Assembly (NCBI GenBank): GCA_001931905.2
Contig: MSJI02000954.1
Span: 1 to 64,000, forward strand
Origin: Cladosporium sp. IMV 00045
Taxonomy: Eukaryota; Ascomycota; Dothideomycetes; Cladosporiales; Cladosporiaceae
Reading direction: 5' to 3'
DNA length: 64,000 nt
Shown here: positions 11,179 to 21,679 of the stretch, in pieces
Position numbering within the stretch: position 1 is the stretch's first letter
How the letters are laid out: every line of letters begins with the position of its first letter
Made by a program: the position numbers and the translations under genes
The notes under the pieces: generated by a model
Databases searched by the model: none
Told to the model about the DNA's origin: nothing
The model's input: only the letters and a program-made list of their open reading frames with translations

Positions 11179-14100
11179 ATGGAATACCAGGCAATTCAGA
11201 TGCCCGCAGCGGCCCCTTACCGCCATGACCCTGTTGACGATGTCGAGAAGGTGAACAAAACGGTTTCGGAGGACAAAACCGCGGGACTTGAAGCAGAGAC
11301 TGCTCGACTTCTTGCGGCTGCATTCAAACAAGAAATTGAAGTGGCCACCTCCAACCGAGGTAGTCATGCACTCCAAGATTATCAGATGCAACTGATGCTC
11401 TTGGAACAACAAAACAAGAAACGCCTACGACAGGCTCGACTCGAGCAAAAGCAAGACAGACTCGATGGAAAGCCGCCTATAACTCTACCACCCCAATGGA
11501 AATCGTCGCCAGTTAGTTCCCTAAACGGTGCTGGGAAGGTTACCACACCGAATCAATTGCTGAAGCATGGCTACGCCAACGTCCAACAGGGCACGGTTCA
11601 AACAGTCGCTCCTCCTGGTTTCGTGCAATCGGCCAGACCAGCAACGTTTGAGAAGAAAACATCTAGGCAAGATGTGGCGAGTCAACGCTGGCGACAAAAC
11701 GACGCAATGAGAGCAATGGACAATGGGGTGAACGGCACGAGAATGCCTGCTGCTCAACGTGACGTTGGAGAGCATGCCAAAAGGTTGGGCCTCCTTCTGA
11801 AACGGCAGTCCGATGTTATGTCGGCAAGGCGCAAATCAAAGCTTCCGATCAGATCGACAAGTCAATCAAATCGCACAAAAACACCACAGTCGACTGTGCT
11901 TCCTACAATGATTGCAGCAATGCAGGGATCTTTGCTAGATCAAACAGAAAATGCGAACAACTTGTACACTACTCCAGACAGTCTTCTCGAGCAAAGCATA
12001 CAAAAGACCGCAGACATGACACGTCTCTCTCCTGGTGGACCTCACAAGCTTGATGCAGGTCCAAGCACATCGGTTGGCTCAGAGTACGGCTTACCGCAAG
12101 GAGATGAGGCAACGATGTCAGGACCCTCGTCTCATACATACACCCCGCTAACCACACAAAGCGTCGGCCACATGAGCCTCAGCAGTCATCTGGTTTCTCC
12201 TAGAGTTCTCAAAGAGCATGGCATCCGTTTCCTTCAAGACCCAGTAGGTGTAATCATCGTGGCATCTCGGAAGACGTGTGTTGACAAGGACAGATTAATA
12301 CTTCCAACGTTATTGTTCTTGACGAAATCACCGCCGAGAAACTTGCCAGTCTACTGCACATCACTTCGACGCATTCGACAGCCGAAAGTCTTATCCAAAT
12401 GCCCGTTGATGAAGATACTAATCTTTCAGTGAGCGAAACAAAGGAGCCTGGTCGTCATTTGTCAACATCAGAAGATACGCACGGGAAGGCCCGGCAAGTG
12501 GAGATACGTGAGACTGGGCGAGCGAACTCCCAAGTGCGTACATCTGATGACGAGGTCGAAAATTCACTCGGCGCTCTTGACATTCCCGGCCGTGGGCATG
12601 AGCACCTCTACTGCACTCCCTCACGATCAGATATACACGGCAAGGCTGTGTCTTACACTTGGCACGCACCGAAAGAAGACACCAACAAGAAGGTGTTTCT
12701 GACCTGCGAAGACGGTCAGTCTCAACAAGTATCCCACGGTGGTTTTAACTCACCAGGTAATGCCAAAACAGATGATGTCTGTCTTAACACCACTGACACT
12801 GACACCACTGACACTGTACCAGAATATCAACGCTCCGAATCTCCCATCTCGTGTGGTTCAGTCCAACAAGATAATGAATGTTCTCCTGAGACGACACAAT
12901 CGCAGACTCTCCAGCTTCTCAAAGATCTGCTTCAACAAAATGCCAGGCTCAGGGCAGAGCTCGACACTGCAAGCAGTGAGAGCAAAGATGCCAGCACGCC
13001 ATGGGCAGTGGCTTATCGCGTTTATTGCCCTCTTGTAGGCTCTCATGCTACTTATCTCGATATTCCCGTTTGGGTCTGGGATCAAGAAAGCAGGCACCAG
13101 CACCTCGATGCAAGACGTCGTATATCCAATGAGAACAGTTGGGAAGAAAAACAGGAGAATGTACCCTTCATCGCATATCTCGAGTACAATTGTTCAGATC
13201 ACCCTGACAATGTGTCAGCAAAGCGACTCCACGCTGGATGCCAAAGACGAAACGACCGTGGCCGTGGCGCCAGAGATGACTCGGACACCATCGCTCATCG
13301 TGGAGAAGAGGTTTTCATTAGATCATTGGAATTACGCGAAGCGCTGGCCAGGCAGATGACTACAAATGAGGGGCTCATCACATACCTACAGGCATGGTTC
13401 TTAGACACTGGCCGCCTTCGCGCTCCTTACTTGATGTACTACCATTTCAAGGATGCTCTTTGTCAGATACCAGAAGGTGTGCCTGACGCATGTGCCACTG
13501 AGTACCGCATCCTCATGGACTACTTCGACGTTCGAACAGCAAGAGAGTCCGAAATGGCCGACCAGATGATCGCAAATGGCAAGATCACACGCGAATACAT
13601 CCCTTACCTTTTCGTGCCTGGTCAAGTCTTACTACGACCAAGCAAACATGGTCTGGAAGCAGTCAAGCAAAAGTCAAAGATCGTTCCAGAAATACCTCTT
13701 GATGAAGAGGAGGAGGATTATGAGCCGGACAACGTTTCAGATTGGAACCTTGACATCGAAGTCATCTCATTCGACGGCGAATTTCATGCGAAGATTGAAA
13801 AAGTCGCTCTCTCTTTCGCCAGTGACGAAGCAATTATGGACATCTCAGACCTCAAAGTTTACCCACTGGCGCCCACCAATCAAAGCATCAGAGAGAAACT
13901 CGTGGACCGCGGCCGGCTCTTCTGGGAATGTCGAAAAGGCAGATACATGGCTAGCGAGTCTGCCATGGACAAAACCAATCAGGATGTCCGGTATATGGTG
14001 GACGCCAAAACGTACAAGCTTGTTCACAAGACGTATCCGATATTCAACGTGGAGGAACCGCACTTGCCCACACTGGAGCGGCCATACCCCGGCCAAGGCG

Positions 14101-15017
14101 GACGAGACGAGGACGACTTCTTTCTTCGTCTGCCAAGTTCGATAGCGGCATTCAACATGCGAGAAAAGAAGTGGCACACCGTTGCTGTCGATTCTTTGCG
14201 AAATGTGAGCTGGAACACCGACGCTTTCAATACTCTTGCTGTTGATCAGAAGACAAAAACCCTCCTGGAAGCTTTGGTCACCAACAAGATTGAGGCTGAC
14301 AGGGGCACCGATGTCGTTGCCGGCAAAGGGACAGGTCTCATCGTACTCCTACATGGAGGTCCCGGAACGGGCAAGACCCTGACAGCAGAGAGCGTGGCAG
14401 AGTTTGTGAAAAAGCCACTTTACCGTATCACCTGTGGCGACGTCGGCACGCATCCCAAGGAGGTGGAGGAGTACTTGGAATCAGCATTTCAGCTTGGTCG
14501 GACGTGGGATTGCGTTGTCTTGCTAGATGAGGCTGACGTTTTCCTTGAACAGCGCTCCTTCCACAACTTGGAGCGTAATGCTCTTGTATCGGTATTCCTG
14601 CGAGTTCTTGAATATTACGACGGCATCCTTCTCTTAACCAGCAACCGGGTCGGCACCTTCGACGAAGCTTTCAAGTCCCGCATACAGCTGGCCCTGCACT
14701 ACGACAATCTGGACGAAGAACAACGGGCGCAAATCTGGTCGAACTTCATCAATCGTCTGGAGTACCTCGAAGTGGAGATGGATTTCGTTGGGATCCGCAA
14801 AAAGCTCGCAACGCTGGCTAGTCGTGATTTGAACGGTAGACAAATCCGAAACATCATCACCACGGCAAGGCAATTGGCCAAGCATGAAAAGAAGCAAGTC
14901 AAGTATGAGCATCTTGTCCACGTCATGGAAGTCAGTAGCAAGTTCGAAGATTACTTGTTGGAGGTCAAGGATCATGTGACAGATGCTGAGATGCAGAGAG
15001 AAGAAGGCATCCGATGA
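11179..15017 (+). CDS. DUF7025-AAA+ ATPase (fungal expanded family)
   Basis: Two exons, 11179-12243 and 12294-15017, joined at RFLQDP-INTSNVIVLDE across a 50-bp intron (GTAGGT...ACAG); 1,262 aa. The N-terminal part carries the family motif ALQDYQMQLMLLEQQNKKRL (about residues 72-91) within a long variable Ser/Gln-rich region. A DUF7025-type segment (SFDGEFHAKIEKVALSF) lies near residue 847. The C-terminal AAA module has Walker A GGPGTGKT at about 1043, Walker B VVLLDEAD at about 1096, a sensor-1 TSN and an arginine region SRIQLALHY. All key ATPase residues are present, so the enzyme should be active. Substrates of this family are unknown. The right-arm copy (60753-63268) is broken and lacks the ATPase core. 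Confidence 0.87.
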
Positions 15018-15100
15018 TTCTGGGAGAACGGCTGCCTTTGGCTAGAACATCAGCTCTCGTTTTGATTCGAAAGCAGAAAAATCAGACTTACTTTGCCGAT

Positions 15101-15883
15101 TTACAGATCGTCAGCTCTCTGCGCCTTCTTCGCTGCTTTGGCACGCTTTCTCCTGTCCAGCCGTTCTAATTCCTCCATCTCATGCCTCAACTTCGCAGTC
15201 TCGAGGTCGCCCTCCGCGTCCATGATGCTCATTATTTCATCATTAAGTATGTTGACTTGATCATCCCATCTCTCGAGTGAAACGCCGCTCCATGCAGTCT
15301 CCGAATGTTGCCACCACTTTGTCTTGCCGTCTGAGTTGACGGCGCCGTGCCTTGTGTATTTGGTCGTGGTCTCTCGAGGATACAAAGCGTCGTCCCACTC
15401 TTCGATAGGAATCTCACGAATGACAGGCTCCCGCGCGCGACTGATGCCGATTTGATGCCATCTCCACGTCCTGCCTCTGAAAAACTGCGCATCGCCGTGT
15501 CGAATGCCGCAGTAGCCATGCGGAGGGTACTTTCCGTCTTCATCCAGATCGACCACTTCCCATGATTGCATCAGGGAGTGCTGCTTGTATCCCGCGACCA
15601 TCATACCGCCATTGGAGACTTGACCGATCAAGTGTCCGCTCCCGCAATTCGCGAAGCAGTCGGTCGATCGGTAGATGCGTACTGCTTGATCTGGAGGGTT
15701 CTCGCGGTCTAAGGGTCTTGCGTTGAATATCAGCGCTTGTCCAGCATAGTCTGTTCGACAGCCGGAGTTCGCATCTAGATGCATTTCAATCCGCTTCTCG
15801 CATGGCGCTTCTAAGCATAGAGAGACGTTTAGCGTGGCGGAAGCGGACGCCACGAGGGTTGTGAGAGTGAGTATGGAAAGCAT
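15101..15883 (-). CDS. Six-cysteine secreted protein (left copy)
   Basis: A single-exon gene, 260 aa from the ATG at 15883, which begins the signal peptide MLSILTLTTLVASASA. The frame is open further upstream but without an ATG that would preserve the signal peptide. The mature protein has six cysteines (SLCLEAPC, SGC, TDC, NCG, GYC) in the first ~150 residues, which could form three disulfides. A Trp-rich region (RTWRWHQIG, TKWWQHSE) and a basic helical tail (RLDRRKRAKAAKKAQRADDL) follow. No known domain is recognised. A secreted role, for example in the apoplast or wall, is inferred from the signal peptide and cysteines. Its paralogue at 59861 is about 85-90% identical by eye but stops 19 residues early. 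Confidence 0.75.
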   Translation of the reverse strand: MLSILTLTTLVASASATLNVSLCLEAPCEKRIEMHLDANSGCRTDYAGQALIFNARPLDRENPPDQAVRIYRSTDCFANCGSGHLIGQVSNGGMMVAGYKQHSLMQSWEVVDLDEDGKYPPHGYCGIRHGDAQFFRGRTWRWHQIGISRAREPVIREIPIEEWDDALYPRETTTKYTRHGAVNSDGKTKWWQHSETAWSGVSLERWDDQVNILNDEIMSIMDAEGDLETAKLRHEMEELERLDRRKRAKAAKKAQRADDL

Positions 15884-16797
15884 GCCAATGGGAGAAACTT
15901 GGTACAGACAGGGCGAAGTTTTCAAACTACGCAGACGTTTCAATCTTGTATCTTACATCGACCTTGTCAAACTAAAGAGCCTAGCTCTGACACGGTTTTG
16001 GGAGCTGAGGTTGGAGGTTGCCTAACAGTGGGGCCAAACTATATACTGTTGCATTCGGATATCGGTAAAACATGACTCGATTGTATTGGCACATGACGTA
16101 AAACCAGTATGGCAGCGACGATCATGAATCGTTTCCTCAGCTCTGAATCAACATTTTTGTAACGAAATTCTCACGATCGATGGGCCAAAAACCGTACTCA
16201 ATACAATCAGCAGGTAAGTGCTCAAAGAAATTCTTCAAGCCTCAGTCCGGGCAGTCGTTCAAACGGGGAGCATATCCGTTTCTGGCATCCGTGTTCGTTA
16301 TAGGCATCGAAATAGACCAATCACTTCTTGGCACATGCAGGTCCCCTACAACCCAATCAAAACCCAAAGCCACTTTCCATGCATTGGCACACGCACCGTG
16401 TCATGGCACTATCACCAAGTGCAGCCATACAGAAGGAATTGCCTCACAGCAAAGCAACCGACCGTGCGGCGACTGAGTGTTGGCGCTCTCCAACGTCAGT
16501 GGTCACGCTTCAGGCTTGCCGTGGCTGCGCAGTGGCTGGCTTTGCTACGCCAGGAACGCCGAGCAAACCAGCAATCCTTCGCGCCGTCGCCTAGCACTCT
16601 ATCTCCCTAGTCTCCGCGGCATTATTGATGCGGAGTAAACAACCGGATGCAAGTTAAATATCAGGCTACATCTCGAGCGAGAGGTATGTTCTCACTTGTT
16701 TCCGTACCTTAATACACATCGAAAGAAGCTTTTACATCATTTAAGTACCTAGCCTTGGATACGAATTGAACCAAAGTCAATCCACTCGTCTTTCAAT
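15884..16797. promoter_or_regulatory. Divergent intergenic, secreted protein / GPI protein (left arm)
   Basis: 914 bp between the two divergent start codons, clearly homologous to 58948-59860 of the right arm. Open frames in it (for example 16180-16610) are conserved only as nucleotide sequence and differ in frame and length between arms, so I do not call genes. Both promoters should lie here. Confidence 0.5.
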
Positions 16798-17796
16798 ATG
16801 CACCGCAACTTGATCCTGGCCCTCGCTGGCGCCAGCGCCGTAGCTGCACAAGACACCACGTCCTTGCCGGTGAGCGGTGCAAGCTCAGTCGCGAACGATG
16901 AGCAGATGACTAGCACGGGCGAATCTGGAATGAGCCAGCCACAACCGAGCCAGGTGGCAGACGACGAACCTCTGGTCAACCCGTACAGAGGCAATAACGC
17001 AGACCCACAAGTCGACCCGGCTCTGCTTGCACAACTTGAGTCGTACGCAGAAGTCTGCTTCCCCAACAGCACCTCTGGCGAGCCGGACTTCAACGCTCCC
17101 TGCAACGTGTACGCCGCCATCGAGGCCCAGTGCCTGCTTGGATCCGAAGGTCTGGAGCTGCTGAAGAACCCCTCCATGGACATGATCATGAGACTCCTCC
17201 AAGGCGAGGTGCCCGACTCGACTCTGGAGCTCGACGAGCAGCGCGCCTGCGTCTGCCAATCGCAGTACCTGGACGCGACGAAGGGCTGCAACGCCTGCGG
17301 CGTGCAGACCTCCCTCTACAGCGAGGACTACGCCGAGCGCTACGACACTCTCGTCAGCGACGTGATGGACAACTACTGCCGCGTCGACAACACGCCCACC
17401 ATGCCTCTGGTCGTGCAGATCGCGGCCGCCATCGCTGAGAACACGGCCGAGTGGCTCGACCCGCAGGTCTCGAACGCCACGTCTACCCAGACCGCCACGG
17501 CTGTGTCGAACTACTACACCCTGTCTGTGCCCGGCAGCTCGGCGTACAGCATTCCCTTCCCCACCGGGAGCGGCAATGCCACCTCTACCAGCTTGAGGGT
17601 TTCCGGGGGCGTGATTGTTCCCACGGCTACCGCGGCGGGTGCTGAGAGCACTTCAACTGCTGACGGAAGCGACGGTGGCGATGCTGGTGGCGAGGGCGGT
17701 GTCGCAGAATCTGAGGGTGGCGCTATGCAGACTGCCGTTGTGGGCTCGTATGCTTTTGGCATGTTTGCCTGCGCAGCTCTGGCTGTCTGGTTGTAG
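16798..17796 (+). CDS. GPI-anchored cysteine-containing surface protein (left copy)
   Basis: A single-exon gene, 332 aa. It starts with a signal peptide (MHRNLILALAGASAVAAQ). A region of about residues 75-210 holds paired cysteines (EVCFPN, PCNVY, AQCLLG, ACVCQSQ, GCNACG, NYCRVD), then a Ser/Thr-rich stretch with N-glycosylation sequons (NATST). Gly/Ser/Asp spacers follow, then a hydrophobic tail (SYAFGMFACAALAVWL) fitting a GPI signal. The likely location is the cell surface. No catalytic motif is seen. The right-arm copy (57949-58947, minus strand) has the same length and is about 92% identical by eye, with changes clustered in the N-terminal propeptide-like region and the acidic spacer. 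Confidence 0.78.
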   Translation: MHRNLILALAGASAVAAQDTTSLPVSGASSVANDEQMTSTGESGMSQPQPSQVADDEPLVNPYRGNNADPQVDPALLAQLESYAEVCFPNSTSGEPDFNAPCNVYAAIEAQCLLGSEGLELLKNPSMDMIMRLLQGEVPDSTLELDEQRACVCQSQYLDATKGCNACGVQTSLYSEDYAERYDTLVSDVMDNYCRVDNTPTMPLVVQIAAAIAENTAEWLDPQVSNATSTQTATAVSNYYTLSVPGSSAYSIPFPTGSGNATSTSLRVSGGVIVPTATAAGAESTSTADGSDGGDAGGEGGVAESEGGAMQTAVVGSYAFGMFACAALAVWL

Positions 17797-18153
17797 AGTA
17801 CGACTGTTCCATTGCCGAGCGCATTGGTGTATGATGATCCGACTTCAAAAGTTCCCTAGCCGGCGCTTTCGCTGGTTAGATCCTAGATAGCATAGTACCG
17901 GTAATTAATATCCAGAACTGTTAGCTATATGTTCCAGCCCGTGCTTCCTTTTTGTTATTGCATTGAGCCAGTGAGATCGAACCCGGAAAACAATGAATCA
18001 GTCAAAGATGCAATATCACATCCATTTCCCGGTGTCAGCTTTTACCAACTGGTATCTCGTGAACCTTGCGCCAGACGCCTCGCTAATTTGTCAACGCATC
18101 AACATCCCACAGAATGAAGCCACTTCCATTGTAATATGCCCAGGTCCCGCCAC
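17797..18153. other. Intergenic between convergent genes, left arm
   Basis: 357 bp between the 3' ends of the GPI protein and Swd2-like genes. It is conserved in the right arm at 57592-57948. No gene seen. Confidence 0.5.
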
Positions 18154-19230
18154 CTACTCTGGGTCAGGTAGCCACAGCAGAACTTCTCTTTCGGCGCTCG
18201 CGATCAAGTTGTGTCGAGGGTTGTACGCCACAACACTCGCAGGTCGCTGGGATGGCAACTCCGCCATCGGGTCAAGAACGGGCTGTCCTTCTCTCTCCTG
18301 CACGTCCCATACCAAGAGACCATTTTGTCCTCCATTCCCGCTGATGACATATCTTCCATCCGGACTGAAAGCCGCGTCGGCTTGCGTGTACGTAGTTGTT
18401 CCTGAGCTTGGCAGAGTGTCGCCTGGCGCCAGGTGTGAAGTCGGTCCCGACGGCCGGCGCAGGTAATGTACCAGTTTTCCATCGAAAGCATCGAGAACGT
18501 AGTGGCCTGGACCGCTCGTCGCGATGAGAAGGTATTTTCCGTTATTACTGAACTCCAACCCTGACCAGCCTTCGGCGACTTTCATGCCGTGGCTGCTGCT
18601 GAATCTTTGCTCGGTGTCCTGTAAGTCGAAAGATGCGAATGGTGCTTTGTCGTAGTTCTTCAAGTCGTAGAGAAAGACTGTTTGCGCAGGCGGAGAGGCG
18701 ATCGCGATGACAGTCGCGCTCGGATCGTAGGCGGTGAGGTAGGCGGATGTGAAGTTGAGCTGGCCTTGAGGATTCGGACTGCGACAGTCCCAAAGGCGGA
18801 CGGTGTTGTCGAGACTTGCGGAGAGGAAGTGGTCCGAGCCTGGCGAGAGGGAGAGTGAGGTCACGCGATCTTCGTGGCCCTTGAAGTAGCGGATAAAGCT
18901 GTTGTCGTGCATACACAGGTATCGGATGCCATGGTCCACTTTAGTCGAGGCGTAGATGATGTTGGAGGAGTTGTGCGTGAAGCGGGCCAGGGCGTTTCCG
19001 TATTTTTGCGACTTCAGCTCTTTCGCATGCGCGCCGGCTTTGGTGTTGTAGAGCTGAATGGTGTCATCGGTGCGGGCGAGGAGGGCGAACTCGCCGCTGT
19101 CGTCAAAGTCGATGGAGGTGTAGGAGGCTGGCGATTTGAATTGTTTGGAGGGGCGGAAGGTCTGGATGATGTCCTGGACCTTGGTCAAAGGAGCGCGGTG
19201 GGAAGAAGAGGGACCGGGGTCCATATCCAT
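18154..19230 (-). CDS. SWD2: WD40 protein, Swd2-like COMPASS subunit (left copy)
   Basis: A single-exon gene, 358 aa from the ATG at 19230 (MDMDPGPSSSHRAPL). WD-repeat blades are visible as ASYTSIDFDDSGEFALLAR, YFKGHEDRVTSLSLSPGSDHFLSASLDNTVRLWD and AAFSPDGRYVISGNGGQNGLLVWD. The FKGHxxRVxSLxxSPxxDxFLSxSxDxTVRLWD block plus the GWSGLEFSNNGKYLLI block identify Swd2 (WDR82). Swd2 is a beta-propeller subunit of the Set1/COMPASS H3K4 methyltransferase, which it couples to H2B ubiquitination, and of the cleavage/polyadenylation factor. A second copy at 56518-57591 has 357 residues and differs at only three positions. This gene lies at the inner edge of the left arm of the inverted duplication. Confidence 0.88.
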   Translation of the reverse strand: MDMDPGPSSSHRAPLTKVQDIIQTFRPSKQFKSPASYTSIDFDDSGEFALLARTDDTIQLYNTKAGAHAKELKSQKYGNALARFTHNSSNIIYASTKVDHGIRYLCMHDNSFIRYFKGHEDRVTSLSLSPGSDHFLSASLDNTVRLWDCRSPNPQGQLNFTSAYLTAYDPSATVIAIASPPAQTVFLYDLKNYDKAPFASFDLQDTEQRFSSSHGMKVAEGWSGLEFSNNGKYLLIATSGPGHYVLDAFDGKLVHYLRRPSGPTSHLAPGDTLPSSGTTTYTQADAAFSPDGRYVISGNGGQNGLLVWDVQEREGQPVLDPMAELPSQRPASVVAYNPRHNLIASAEREVLLWLPDPE

Positions 19231-19729
19231 AGTATTGTGGGTTGGTCGTGTTTGTGTTTGGAGAGAGTTAGAGGATTGACTACCTAGGTACAGAGTCGCA
19301 AATGGTTCGTCCCGCCTCCGCAAATCGCACGGATCACAGCGACGAACGTCGTGATCTGCAACTTCAACTTCAACTTCAACTGGAACTCGAACCGTATTCA
19401 TGGTACACAATACAAGATACTACGCCATTTCAATCGCCATGCTTCAGCATACAATCGGTTCATCACCTCGAAAAGACCTTGTGTCCAGAGCAAAGCATCT
19501 CACCATGGATTGAACCACATGATGTTGGTACCATCGCCTTGAGTGTACTGGAGTTGGTGTCACTCTCGGAGAAGCCTGGAGTGCGGAACGAAGCATCTCA
19601 GCATTAACATGATCACATGGTAATGGTACCATCGCTTTGGTTATATCAATTCCATGTCATGCCGCTGAGAGACTCGGATTCGAGGACAATGTATCTCAAC
19701 ATCAACATGACCATATCTTGCTCATACCA
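19231..19729. repeat. Swd2 promoter, arm edge and CTTCAA microsatellite
   Basis: Homology to the right arm continues through the Swd2 upstream region to about 19344. Just beyond, at about 19359-19382, is a short (ACTTCA)4-like hexamer run. The remainder to 19729 is unique-looking sequence with no supported gene. Confidence 0.5.
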
Positions 19730-19978
19730 TCACACTTGATTTGCAATAATTTCACACCATTTCAGAGAAAGGAAAACCACTGGCCTCTTCAGGCTGTAGT
19801 CGCGAGTGCGCTCAATTTTCGTGAACCACTGGTCCGCCTGGCGGACAGTGGTGTCGCGAATGCATCTTGCCTCAAGCTGCAAAAATTTGAAAAAGAGGCG
19901 CTCGCGGTCGAAATCAAGCTCCTTGCGAGTCATTGGGGGGAGACCCTGGCGCGGGAGGGTTGCGTCGTTGCGCTCCAT
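19730..19978 (-). CDS. Hypothetical small protein or gene fragment
   Basis: An 82-aa ATG-led open frame (MERNDATLPRQGLPPMTRK...). It contains a charged amphipathic helix (KELDFDRERLFFKFLQLEARC) that looks more protein-like than neighbouring frames. It has no recognisable domain or partner exon and may be a fragment of a decayed gene in this region. Low confidence. Confidence 0.25.
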   Translation of the reverse strand: MERNDATLPRQGLPPMTRKELDFDRERLFFKFLQLEARCIRDTTVRQADQWFTKIERTRDYSLKRPVVFLSLKWCEIIANQV

Positions 19979-19989
19979 CTTGAGTCTAC

Positions 19990-20400
19990 CGCAGATTGTC
20001 AGCCGGTCTGCTTAATGTCAGCAAACTGCTGGGATTTGCTCCAACGAGAGGACTCGAAGACCTGTCTTCGCTGTCGACGGAGGGTGTGCGTACAAACTTG
20101 AGGCTGGTTGAGTCTGCTTCGATGCCAGCGAAGCGCTGGGGCATGACGGAGAGGGTGGGAACCGAAGACCGGTGAGGTCGCTGTCGACCAAGGGTGCGCG
20201 TACAAACTTGAGGCTGGTCAAGTCTGTTTCAATGCCAGCGAACTGTTGGAATATGCGCCGTGCGACGGGAGGAGGGGAATCGAGTGTCGGCGAGGTCGCT
20301 GTCGAGGGACGGTGCGCGTATAAACTCGATGGTGTGTACTGTTGCCTGGTTTAGTGTCAGCAAGCTGTTGAGGCATGCGCTCGGTCGATGTTGATAAGCT
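19990..20400. repeat. Imperfect tandem repeat, 110-118 bp unit
   Basis: About 3.5 copies. The shared core GTGCGCGTACAAACTTGAGG appears near 20083, 20193 and 20311 (last copy diverged). Each copy is preceded by CGCTGTCGA and followed by an AGTCTG...ATGCCAGCGAA-type segment. Spacing is about 110 then 118 bp. The copies have diverged by substitutions and small indels. No coding role can be supported. Confidence 0.6.
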
Positions 20401-20787
20401 TACAGTGATGCTGATGATGCCGCATTGTAGTGACGACTGAGCTGCGATGATGTCTGGGAGTATAACGAGGTATGTAACAGTAGGAACTTTATTGTTGTTG
20501 AATGTAGGAATGGCGAAGGTCGACAGGGGTGTGGTCGCAGGTAAGTCTTGTCGCGGTTGTAAATGCTCGCGCTTTCTGAGATGGAAGCTGACAATGAAGC
20601 CGCTTTCGCATGATTTGATGAATCAAAAACAATGCGTTGAATACAGCTTCAGCGGTGCTCACATAGTTCGGCTAACTTTTCCTGCAGACCAGTATCTTTC
20701 TTACCTTGTCCAACTTCCAACACAACTTATTACATACACAGGGCCAACTCTCGTTCATCCCGCCTCGCGCTATCCTACTGCCCTTTC
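20401..20787. other. Intergenic
   Basis: 387 bp between the tandem repeat and the relic coding frame. No feature supported. Confidence 0.4.
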
Positions 20788-21540
20788 GTGTGCTTGCCTG
20801 AACTTTACAACCTCAATATCTACCTATGGCTGCTCGCAAGCATATCGCCCTTCGTCGTGCCATTGGAAACAAGCCTACTAGACCACTCCTCTCCAGCCAC
20901 ACTTCCCGCCGCCGAGGGTTGCTTTTGGTACACAATTTCAACAGATCGCTCCTCTCTAATCACACTTCCCGCCGCCGATGGCTGCTCTTGATCCGTAAGT
21001 TCAATAGACGAACCCTCCCCAATCACCCATGGCTGGTAACTTCGATCGAGATCGCAATCAATTTCAATCAAATCATCACTATCCCGCTCCCCACGACATT
21101 CAATTTCCCCTAATGACCAGCATCATGTTCAGTATTCTGTTCAGCATCCCGCCGATTATCTTGCGCAGTATCTTGGCTAACATATCGGGCAACATCTCGG
21201 TCAAGTGCTCGGTCGGTCTTCTCGTGTACCTTCCAAACCCCAAGAAGCCCAGGACTAGCCCGGGGCTGCGCGGCACCAACAGTCTCGCAAAGATGTGGTG
21301 GCGCTGGCTCGCTCAAACAACACCCAGCAGATCGAACAACAAGCAGACTACCAAAGCGACGAAGAAGAAGAAGAGGAAGAACAGATCACCGTTGTGGAGT
21401 CCGGAGGATTACCGATCAGATCCGCTCTACCGAGGAAACAACGATACTTCGAAAGACTTACTGCTACGTCTGTTAGACAGGCGTGTCTGCAATGTGGTGT
21501 GTTCCGAACAGCTGGTATGCTGAGATGGCAATTTGCCTAA
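20788..21540 (+). pseudogene. Relic coding frame with multiple in-frame stops
   Basis: One reading frame stays protein-like across the interval but is interrupted by TGA at 20989, TAA at 21037, TAA at 21178 and TAG at 21256, ending at TAA 21538. Readable pieces include SISIKSSLSRSPRHSISPND, HHVQYSVQHPADYLAQYLG, and after the last internal stop a Gln/Glu-rich segment followed by RQACLQCGVFRTAGMLRW. The four internal stops could each come from CGA, CAA or CAG by one C-to-T change, as expected from repeat-induced point mutation or plain decay. An unrecognised intron could explain one or two stops but not obviously all. Family unknown. Confidence 0.5.
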
Positions 21541-21679
21541 GAGCATGCGGTGTGTGCTCAAAACGGTATCAGCGTCCGACGAAGAAAGGGAAGCAATCCG
21601 GAGATATCATTCAAGTCTTGGACAACTTGATATAAACACACCGTTTCAGAGACAAAGAGCTTTACACTACAATCGGCCA

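Larger units (their letters stand above)
10432..19344. repeat. Inverted segmental duplication, left arm
   Basis: This interval matches the reverse complement of 56395-64000: the same five genes in the same order and relative orientations, plus the intergenic sequence. The inner edge lies at about 19344, where alignment ends after CGCACGGATCACAGCGACG. The outer edge is unknown, because the right arm leaves the window inside the DUF7708 gene; 10432 is the point matching base 64000. The arm is about 1.3 kb longer than its partner, mainly because the right AAA gene has an internal deletion. Confidence 0.9.

Noticed and set aside
17960..17990. A tRNA B-box-like GGTTCGATCTC (minus strand), conserved in both arms.
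   Set aside because: No A-box or cloverleaf could be formed around it; conservation is explained by the duplication.
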